From: Sphingobium sp. CCH11-B1
GTDB lineage: Bacteria; Pseudomonadota; Alphaproteobacteria; Sphingomonadales; Sphingomonadaceae
NCBI RefSeq assembly: GCF_001556865.1
Contig: NZ_LSJY01000134.1
Location: 118,113 to 182,112 of the forward strand
DNA length: 64,000 nt
Direction: 5' to 3'
The notes under the pieces were generated by a model. That model was not told where the DNA came from. It was given only the letters and a program-made list of their open reading frames with translations, and searched no databases. Of this stretch, positions 58,046-64,000 are shown piece by piece (the first letter of the stretch is position 1; each line of letters opens with the position of its first letter). A program made the translations under genes and the position numbers.

Positions 58046-58558
58046 TCAATCCATGCTGTCGGGAACGGGCACGAACGCCCCCTTGGCACGATCCTTCACC
58101 ACCCTGTCCGCGCGGAACACCGATCCGCTCATGGTAATATAGACGCCGGGTTCGGCAACCTGCGCCGTCGCGAAGGCCATGCCCAGGTTGAAACTGGCGT
58201 CGCTTTCGCCGAAGCGCGCGGGCGCAAGCGCGCCGACCAACACGATCGTCTTGCCCGGGATGTCACGCAGCAGCTTGGCCGTGTCCGTCATCGTGTCCGT
58301 GCCGTGGGTGATGACGACATGATTTTCCGGCGCCGCCGAAACCCGCGCATAAATTAGGGCGCGGTCACGATCGTCCAGTTCCAGGCTGTCCTTGCGGGTC
58401 ACTTCCTCGACGCGGAAGGGCCGCTTCACCCGGGCGATCTCCAGCAGCTTCGCCATCACCGTCTCGCCCACCTGATAGTCGGACAGCGCGTCGAAATAGA
58501 TTTTGTCGATCGTTCCGCCGGTGGTCAGCAGCAAAATGGGCGTTTCGGAAGACAGCAT
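58046..58558 (-). CDS. Short asparaginase-domain protein
   Basis: The 170-residue protein holds only the N-terminal domain of L-asparaginases. Both catalytic threonine motifs are present: LLLTTGGTIDK and VITHGTDTMTDTAKLL. Full enzymes have about 330 residues with a second domain, which is absent here without any sign of frameshift. Similar short forms occur in proteobacteria, so it may be a natural subfamily of unknown substrate. ATG 58558 (MLSSETPILLL) is the start. It follows proC by 19 bases. Confidence 0.8.
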   Translation of the reverse strand: MLSSETPILLLTTGGTIDKIYFDALSDYQVGETVMAKLLEIARVKRPFRVEEVTRKDSLELDDRDRALIYARVSAAPENHVVITHGTDTMTDTAKLLRDIPGKTIVLVGALAPARFGESDASFNLGMAFATAQVAEPGVYITMSGSVFRADRVVKDRAKGAFVPVPDSMD

Positions 58559-58577
58559 GGAATATCCTTGTCGAATG

Positions 58578-59405
58578 CTATGCGCCGCGCGCCATCGCTT
58601 CGCCCCGGTCGCGGGCCGCAGCCAGCGTGTCGGCAAGCAGCGTCAGCAGCCTCTGGTCCGCATCCAGCACGTTCAGCCCCTCGCGCGTCATGCCGCCCGG
58701 AGAAGCAACCTGGTCGGCAAGCGCCGCCGGGCTGACAGCCGCGCGAGCCGCCATGTTGGCGGAGCCCTGAACCGTCGCGAGAGCCATGCGCGCGGCTTGA
58801 TCCGCCGGGATGCCTATGGCCTCCCCCGCCCGTGCCAGCGCGTCTATGAAGCGGAAGAGGAAGGCAGGGCCGCAGCCGGACAGTGCGGTGATCCGGTTGA
58901 ACAGCGCTTCGTCATCAATCCATTCGGCAAGGCCGAGCGGCTGGATCAATGCGCTGATCGACCCTTTGGCCGCCGCGTCAGTATCATCATCGGTGAACAA
59001 GGCAGTCACGCCTTCCCCCAGCCCCACGGGAAGATTGGGCATTGCGCGGACGATGGCGCGGACATTGGGAAACCCGGCGCGCAATTTGGCAAGCGTCGTT
59101 CCAGCCAGGATCGACACCAGCCGTAGATCCGGAGCACATCGGGGCGCAAGGGCGGCAGCCACATCGTCGATCTGGTAAGGCTTCATGCCCAGCAGAACCG
59201 TGGTTCCCGCCGGCAGCGCATCGGGATAGTGCCTGACGACCGCAACACCATCAGCCACCGGACGTCCGCTGGGACGCATCACGGTGACGCGCGCGGGATC
59301 CAGTCCGCACGTCAGCCAGCGCGACAGCATCTGGCCCGCCATGTTTCCGCAACCGACCATGAACAGGCGGTCGGGGAACGTCCCTGCATCGTCAGGCGCG
59401 CGCAT
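58578..59405 (-). CDS. proC: Pyrroline-5-carboxylate reductase
   Basis: The 275-residue enzyme makes proline. The Rossmann segment LFMVGCGNMAGQML, VRAMPNLPVGLGEG and ALSGCGPAFLFRFIDALARA are family motifs, as is VASPGGMTREGL near the end. ATG 59405 (MRAPDDAGTFPDR) is used, five bases after the YbjN gene. Confidence 0.94.
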   Translation of the reverse strand: MRAPDDAGTFPDRLFMVGCGNMAGQMLSRWLTCGLDPARVTVMRPSGRPVADGVAVVRHYPDALPAGTTVLLGMKPYQIDDVAAALAPRCAPDLRLVSILAGTTLAKLRAGFPNVRAIVRAMPNLPVGLGEGVTALFTDDDTDAAAKGSISALIQPLGLAEWIDDEALFNRITALSGCGPAFLFRFIDALARAGEAIGIPADQAARMALATVQGSANMAARAAVSPAALADQVASPGGMTREGLNVLDADQRLLTLLADTLAAARDRGEAMARGA

Positions 59406-59410
59406 GGCCG

Positions 59411-59917
59411 TCAAGCCTCGCCGCGGGTTTCGATCAGGCTGGCGGAGATGGCTTCGGACGGCGACTTGCCGCCCCAAAGGACGAACTGGAACACGGGATA
59501 GAAGCGCTCGCATTCGTCGATCGCGGTTTCGACAAGCAATTGCGCCTGATCCAGCGTCAGCGTGCCGCCTGCGCCCAGCAGCGCGCCATGGCGGAAAAGG
59601 ATGATGCCGCTGGACGACCAAAGCTCGAAATGGCCGATCCAAAGCTGTTCGTTGATCAGGCCCAGCGTCTCGTAGATCGAGCCGCGCTTTTCGTCCGTGA
59701 CGCGGATGTCCGGCATGGCGAGCAGCTGGAGCACCTGATCTTCGTCGCGCCAGATGCCGCGCAGCTCATATTGCGCCCAGCTTCCCTGCGTGTTGGCGAC
59801 GATCTCGTCGTCGCCCACCTGATCGAAGCTCCAGCCATGCGCCTCGAAATAGGCCGCCAGCATGTCGATCGGGGCCGCTTCCTGACCGCCATGTTCGAAT
59901 TCGTCACTGTCCATCAT
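59411..59917 (-). CDS. YbjN-domain protein
   Basis: The 168-residue protein belongs to the YbjN family, with a type III secretion chaperone-like fold: MLAAYFEAHGWSFDQVGDDE, then INEQLWIGHFELWSSSGIIL and YPVFQFVLWGGKSPSEAI. The function is unknown. Its position between ubiK and proC is common in sphingomonads. ATG 59917 and 59914 are both possible. Confidence 0.88.
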   Translation of the reverse strand: MMDSDEFEHGGQEAAPIDMLAAYFEAHGWSFDQVGDDEIVANTQGSWAQYELRGIWRDEDQVLQLLAMPDIRVTDEKRGSIYETLGLINEQLWIGHFELWSSSGIILFRHGALLGAGGTLTLDQAQLLVETAIDECERFYPVFQFVLWGGKSPSEAISASLIETRGEA

Positions 59918-59958
59918 CGGCGGGCCATATCACCGCATGCGGCGAAAGGACAGGCGGT

Positions 59959-60228
59959 TCAGTTCGCGCTTTCCGGCTTGGAGCCACCGCTCTTGCCTTC
60001 GAGGGCATCGAGCCGCGCCTTCAGCAGTTCGACCTCTTCACGCGCCGCCGCAGCCATGGCCTTAACGGCGTCAAACTCCTCACGCGACACGAATTCCATG
60101 CCGCCGATCCACTCCTTGGCCCGTTCCCGCGCGTTGGATTCGAACTCGCGGGTCATGCCCGCGAAAGTGCCGGCCGCGCCGTTCACCAGCTTGGCCAGAT
60201 CATCGAAAAAGCGGTTCTCGCTCTGCAT
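59959..60228 (-). CDS. ubiK: UbiK/YqiC-family ubiquinone accessory factor
   Basis: The 89-residue coiled-coil protein starts MQSENRFFDDLAKLVNGAAG and has FVSREEFDAVKAMAAAAREE and a heptad segment (LLKARLDALEG), as in the BMFP/UbiK family. UbiK trimers help UbiJ-dependent ubiquinone synthesis and also fuse membranes in vitro. Confidence 0.9.
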   Translation of the reverse strand: MQSENRFFDDLAKLVNGAAGTFAGMTREFESNARERAKEWIGGMEFVSREEFDAVKAMAAAAREEVELLKARLDALEGKSGGSKPESAN

Positions 60229-60270
60229 CTCTCTTGTCCTTCCTGCAGCGCGACCCGCGCGCCCTGTCGT

Positions 60271-60819
60271 CTATATCTGGGTCTTGAGCGCCGGAGCGAC
60301 AAGGGTTTCGGCGCCGGGGTTGAGCTGGCCGATCTCATAGTTGAGGAAGGAGGCAAAGGCCAGCCATGCAAGATAGGGAAGCAGCAGCACGCCTGCGAGG
60401 CGACGAATGCGCCAGAAAAGCACCGTCACAACCGCGACGACGACGAAAAGCGCAACAAGCAGGAACAGCGCCTCCCCGATCTGATGCGCACGGAAGAAAA
60501 GCGGGGACCAGGCCAGATTCATGATCAGCTGGACGAGGAAAAGCATGATCGCCGCGCCCCGGCCGCGCGCACCGCGCGCGTGAAGGACCATGGCGAAGGC
60601 AAGCGCCATCAGAACATAGAGGATGGTCCAGACCACGCCGAACGCCCAGCCGGGCGGCATGACAGCGGGTTTGACCAAGGCATCGAACCAGCGGTTACCA
60701 TAGCCGCTGTTGGACAGCTTTCCCGACAGGAAACCCAGAAACACGATGGCCGGAACCGTAACCAGCGCCCATCGCAGATAGGCAAGGCGCAACTGGCCCG
60801 GAGACGCGATTTCATTCAT
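60271..60819 (-). CDS. tspO: TspO/MBR family membrane protein
   Basis: The protein of about 182 residues has five membrane helices. SNSGYGNRWFDALVKPAVMPPGW-type start (WFDALVKPAVMPPGWAFGVV), LVQLIMNLAWSPLFF and LNYEIGQLNPG are typical. TspO binds tetrapyrroles and affects light- and oxygen-linked gene control in alphaproteobacteria. ATG 60819 is chosen; TTG 60831 is possible. Confidence 0.93.
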   Translation of the reverse strand: MNEIASPGQLRLAYLRWALVTVPAIVFLGFLSGKLSNSGYGNRWFDALVKPAVMPPGWAFGVVWTILYVLMALAFAMVLHARGARGRGAAIMLFLVQLIMNLAWSPLFFRAHQIGEALFLLVALFVVVAVVTVLFWRIRRLAGVLLLPYLAWLAFASFLNYEIGQLNPGAETLVAPALKTQI

Positions 60820-60843
60820 CGGCAGCAACACTCCCCACCCATG

Positions 60844-63800
60844 TCACTCCGCCGGATCGGGCGAATCCCTAAGCGCCGAATCCAGCTTGCGACCAACGGT
60901 TTGCGGAGAAACCGTGCGCTTGGCAACGCGCGAGTAGAAGATCGGTATCAGGAAGAGCGTGATCAGCGTGGCGAGGCTGACGCCGGATACCACCACGACG
61001 CCGATCGAGTGGCGCGCCGCAGCCCCTGCCCCGCCCCGGATGACGAGCGGCACCGCGCCGATGACGGTGGCGATCGACGTCATCAGGATCGGGCGGAGGC
61101 GGCGTCTGGCGGCTTCACGGATCGCCTCGGCGATCTCCAGCCCTTCGTCGCGCAGCTGGTTGGCGAATTCGACGATCAGGATGCCGTTTTTGGCCGCAAG
61201 GCCGACCAGCATGACGATGCCGATCTGGCTGTATAGGTTGACCGATCCGCCGGTCAGCGCCAACCCGAGTGCCCCGCCCGCGACCGCCAGCGGCACGGTC
61301 GCGATGATGACCGCAGGGTGGATGAAGCTCTCGAACTGGGCGGCGAGCAGCAAAAAGACGATCAGGATCGTGAGGCCGAACACCAGCCAGATCGACCCGC
61401 CGGTTTCCCGCAGCGACTGGCTTTCGCCCCGATAGCCGATGGCGAGCACTTCGGGAGACTGGCGCGCCTGATACTCCAGGAAGGTCAACGCCTCGCCAAG
61501 CGATGTGCCCGGCGCAAGGGCCGCGGTCAGGGTGATCGCGCGCAGCTTGTTGTACCGATTGAGCTGGCGCGGGCCGGCGACTTCGCGCACCGTCACCAGC
61601 GCGGACAGCGGCACCAGTGCGCCGGACCGGCTGCGCACGTTGATCCGTTCCAGGTCGGCAAGCGTTTGCCGCCCTTGCTGTTCCGCCTGCACGATGACGC
61701 GATATTCCTCGCCCCGATCGACATAGGTCGTCACGCGGCGCGACCCCAGCAGGCTTTGCAGCGCCTGGCTGATGTCGTTGGCCGACACGCCAAGATCGCC
61801 CGCGCGCGGCAGGTTCATCTCAATCCGCATCTGCGGCTTGGATTCCTTATAGTCGCTGTCGAGATTGATGAGGCCGGGATAGTTGGCGGCGGCGGCCATG
61901 ATCCGGTCACGCGCGGCGACCAGTCCTTCATAGGTCGAACCGGCAAGCACGACGTTGACCGGCAGTCCGCGTCCGCGCCCGAGGCCGGACCGGGGCGCGG
62001 CATTGCCACGAACGCCGGGCTGATCCGCGATCACCCGGTTTATGACGGTCGCCACTTCGGCCGTGGTGATGACGCGATCCTCCCAGGGCCGCAGAAAGGC
62101 GATGATGTTTCCGCCGTTGAAATCGTCGGTGGTACCGAAGCCCGAGGGCGTACGGACGACCAGATTCTGAAGCGTGCCATCCTTGCGCAGGAAGGCAAGA
62201 TCGTCCTCTATCTTCTTCATATAGGCCATCATCCGGTCGAAGCCGGTGCCTTCGGGTGCGCTGATCTGCGCTTCCACGACGCCGGTGTCCTCCGCTGGCG
62301 CCAACTCCGTCGGCAGGCGGGTGAACAGGAATCCGGCGGCGCCCAGGAACAGCAGCACGCCCAGCAATGGCAGCAGCGGTTTTTTCAGCGCGCGGTCCAG
62401 CCAGCGGGCATAGCCAGCCTCCAGCCGCTGGAACCTTTCGTCCACCCAGCGCGCCAGACGGCCGCGCTCGGCCGTCTTGAGCAGCTTTGAGCAGAGCATC
62501 GGCGCAAGGCTGAGCGAGATGAAACCGGAAAAGGCGATGGCGGCGATCATCGCGATGGCGAGTTCGCGGAACAGCAGGCCGGTTTGTCCGGCCAGGAACA
62601 TGACCGGCACGAACACCGCACAGACGACCAGCGTGGTCGAGATGATCGCGAAGCCCACCTGCCGCGTGCCGAGATAGGCGGCGACCAGCGGATCGTCCCC
62701 CTGTTCCACGCGGTGATAGACATTTTCGAGCACCACGATGGCATCGTCCACCACCAGGCCGATGGCGAGGACGAAGGCGAGCAAGGTCAGCAGGTTGATC
62801 GACAGGCCGAGCAGCCACATCACGGCGCAGGTCGCGAGCAGGCAGATCGGCACCGTGACCGCCGGAATGAGCGTGGCGCGCACCGAACCGAGGAACAGGA
62901 AGATGACGAGGATGACGAGCAGCGCCGCCTCGATCAGCGTGTCATAGACATTCTCGATCGCGCGCTCGATGAAAAGCGATTCATCAGTGCCGATCGCGAC
63001 GCGCATGCCCTGCGGCAGGGTCGACTTCAGTTCCGCGATCAGCGCCTTGGCCTTCTGCGCGACCTCCAGCGTATTCGCGCCAGACTGGCGGATGATGCCG
63101 ATGCCAACCGCGGTGCCCTGGTTGGAGCGAAAGCTGCTGTAGGGATTTTCAGCGCCCTCCTCGATACGTGCGACATCGCCCAGTTTCACCTGATAGCCGT
63201 CATCCGAACGGCCCACTACCAGTTGGGCGAACTCGTCCGGCCGGGCATAGGCCCGTTCGACGCGCAGCGTCTGGTTCTGGTCTTTCGATTCGAAACGGCC
63301 CGCGGGCAATTCCACATTCTGGCGCCGCAACGCGGCTTCCACGTCCGCCGGCGTGAGGTTGAAGGCGGCGAGCTTTTCGGCGTTGAACCAGATGCGGGTC
63401 GATGGCCGCGCCTCGCCGCCGATGGTTACGCGCGCCACGCCATCGATCGCGGCGAACCGGTCGGCCACATTGCGGTCGAGATAGTCGCTGATCCTGATCG
63501 ATGACCATCCGGGTCGCGAGAAGGCAATGAAAAGGATCGCGCGAGCGTCGGAATCCACCTTGCGAATTTCCGGGGCGAGCGCATCCTCCGGCAAATCCTC
63601 GACCACGGAACCCACCCGGTCGCGCACGTCATTGGCGGCGGTGTCGATGTCGCGCGACGGATCGAATTCGATGTTGATGTTGGACGTACCGTCCTGCGAT
63701 GTGGAGGTGATCGTCTCGATACCCTGGACGCCCGCCACCGCATCCTCGATCAACTGGGTGATGCGGGTTTCGACCACGGATGCGGCCGCGCCCGTATAGG

Positions 63801-63948
63801 TGGTTTCGACCGAAACGATGGGCGGATCGGTGTCCGGATATTCGCGTACCGAAAGGCTGAGATAACCGACGACGCCCACGATGCAGAGCAGCACCGCGAT
63901 GACGGCGGCGAAGACGGGCCTGCGAACGGAAAGATCGGAAAGCTGCAT
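60844..63948 (-). CDS. RND multidrug efflux permease (HAE1 family)
   Basis: The 1034-residue inner-membrane pump has the twelve-helix RND layout with two large periplasmic loops. LAIGLVVDDAIVVLENVYHR holds the paired aspartates of the proton relay, and TLVVCAVFVPVMFLAGQTGL follows. The second half carries IMLVGLAAKNGILIVEFANQL. It exports drugs or lipophilic compounds with an adaptor and an outer-membrane channel. The preceding partial gene is probably the adaptor. No TolC-like gene is downstream; tspO follows. Confidence 0.95.
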   Translation of the reverse strand: MQLSDLSVRRPVFAAVIAVLLCIVGVVGYLSLSVREYPDTDPPIVSVETTYTGAAASVVETRITQLIEDAVAGVQGIETITSTSQDGTSNINIEFDPSRDIDTAANDVRDRVGSVVEDLPEDALAPEIRKVDSDARAILFIAFSRPGWSSIRISDYLDRNVADRFAAIDGVARVTIGGEARPSTRIWFNAEKLAAFNLTPADVEAALRRQNVELPAGRFESKDQNQTLRVERAYARPDEFAQLVVGRSDDGYQVKLGDVARIEEGAENPYSSFRSNQGTAVGIGIIRQSGANTLEVAQKAKALIAELKSTLPQGMRVAIGTDESLFIERAIENVYDTLIEAALLVILVIFLFLGSVRATLIPAVTVPICLLATCAVMWLLGLSINLLTLLAFVLAIGLVVDDAIVVLENVYHRVEQGDDPLVAAYLGTRQVGFAIISTTLVVCAVFVPVMFLAGQTGLLFRELAIAMIAAIAFSGFISLSLAPMLCSKLLKTAERGRLARWVDERFQRLEAGYARWLDRALKKPLLPLLGVLLFLGAAGFLFTRLPTELAPAEDTGVVEAQISAPEGTGFDRMMAYMKKIEDDLAFLRKDGTLQNLVVRTPSGFGTTDDFNGGNIIAFLRPWEDRVITTAEVATVINRVIADQPGVRGNAAPRSGLGRGRGLPVNVVLAGSTYEGLVAARDRIMAAAANYPGLINLDSDYKESKPQMRIEMNLPRAGDLGVSANDISQALQSLLGSRRVTTYVDRGEEYRVIVQAEQQGRQTLADLERINVRSRSGALVPLSALVTVREVAGPRQLNRYNKLRAITLTAALAPGTSLGEALTFLEYQARQSPEVLAIGYRGESQSLRETGGSIWLVFGLTILIVFLLLAAQFESFIHPAVIIATVPLAVAGGALGLALTGGSVNLYSQIGIVMLVGLAAKNGILIVEFANQLRDEGLEIAEAIREAARRRLRPILMTSIATVIGAVPLVIRGGAGAAARHSIGVVVVSGVSLATLITLFLIPIFYSRVAKRTVSPQTVGRKLDSALRDSPDPAE

Positions 63949-63953
63949 GGCGC

Positions 63954-64000
63954 TCAGCCGCCGGCCTTGGCTGCGCGATCCTTGCCGCCCGGACTGCCCC
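63954..64000 (-). CDS. C-terminal end of a gene upstream of the RND pump, probably the adaptor
   Basis: Only about 14 residues remain in the window, reading GSPGGKDRAAKAGG then TGA. The stop is five bases before the pump ATG, so it is in the same operon. Periplasmic adaptor subunits usually precede RND permeases and often end in such polar Gly/Lys tails. The identity is inferred from position only. Confidence 0.45.
   Translation of the reverse strand, partial: GSPGGKDRAAKAGG

Noticed and set aside
61318..62490. Open frame of 390 codons on the plus strand
   Set aside because: Antisense to the RND permease.

Overview
This 64 kb window is GC-rich chromosomal DNA of an alphaproteobacterium, almost certainly a sphingomonad (Sphingomonadaceae; Sphingobium, Sphingomonas or Novosphingobium-like). 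The reasons are the gene neighbourhoods (argS-SPOR-nagZ-scpA-scpB-tatABC; ispH-thrB-rnhA; SUV3-like helicase-S4 protein-fdxA-carD; bamD-recN-ligA; tpiA-secG-pyrG; rimP-nusA-ylxR-infB-rbfA-truB-rpsO-pnp), the CIRCE-controlled groESL operon, the DUF2171 and YbjN proteins, and the short palindromic repeats in many gaps. Both window ends cut genes. I see no rRNA, prophage, insertion sequence, CRISPR array or plasmid function. The window is mostly core genome.

Layout. 1-2.6 kb (minus): a truncated membrane GGDEF-EAL protein, then a PilZ protein translationally coupled to a DoxX-like membrane protein. 2.8-5.05 kb (minus): groES-groEL with promoter and CIRCE. 5.2-6.1 kb (plus): yghU-type glutathione transferase. 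6.1-11.3 kb (minus): bamD, recN, a small monooxygenase-fold protein and ligA. 11.4-12.4 kb: orphan HisKA_2 sensor kinase. 12.6-24.3 kb (minus): the translation/RNA superoperon from rimP to pnp, with a tautomerase, a secreted alpha/beta hydrolase and thymidine kinase inserted. 24.4-25.6 kb (plus): PQQ-type sugar dehydrogenase lipoprotein. 25.7-28.7 kb (minus): tpiA, secG, pyrG. 28.9-32.3 kb (plus): ppiD-like foldase and trpE. 32.4-34.0 kb (minus): extensin-like zinc-motif protein, NUDIX hydrolase, tRNA-Ala(CGC). 34.2-36.8 kb (plus): DUF2171 low-complexity protein, DUF486 membrane protein, phytanoyl-CoA dioxygenase-like enzyme. 36.8-40.4 kb (minus): xseB, ispA, coaD, cyclophilin, queA. 40.6-41.0 kb (plus): MliC-like lipoprotein. 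41.1-47.5 kb (minus): argS, SPOR protein, nagZ, scpA, scpB, tatA, tatB, tatC. 47.6-48.2 kb: unknown lipoprotein. 48.4-50.7 kb (plus): ispH, thrB, rnhA. 50.7-53.1 kb (minus): nucleotidyltransferase and M23 endopeptidase. 53.3-57.6 kb (plus): SUV3-like helicase, S4 protein, fdxA, carD. 57.7-64 kb (minus): small membrane protein, short asparaginase, proC, YbjN protein, ubiK, tspO, RND pump and the tail of its probable adaptor gene.

How it fits together. The window covers RNA synthesis and decay (nusA, infB, rbfA, truB, rpsO, pnp, SUV3-like helicase, carD), protein folding and export (groESL, secG, ppiD, cyclophilin, tatABC, bamD), envelope maintenance (nagZ, SPOR, M23 peptidase, extensin-like protein, RND pump), chromosome upkeep (ligA, recN, xseB, scpAB, rnhA) and basic metabolism (trpE, thrB, proC, pyrG, tpiA, ispA, ispH, coaD). 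No complete unknown system is visible. The best leads are the coexistence of a SUV3-like helicase and a PNPase that both carry basic disordered tails ending in short hydrophobic motifs, a family of hairpin repeats placed in 5' leaders, two possible stress-sigma promoters, and a Gly/Tyr/Arg-rich DUF2171 protein.
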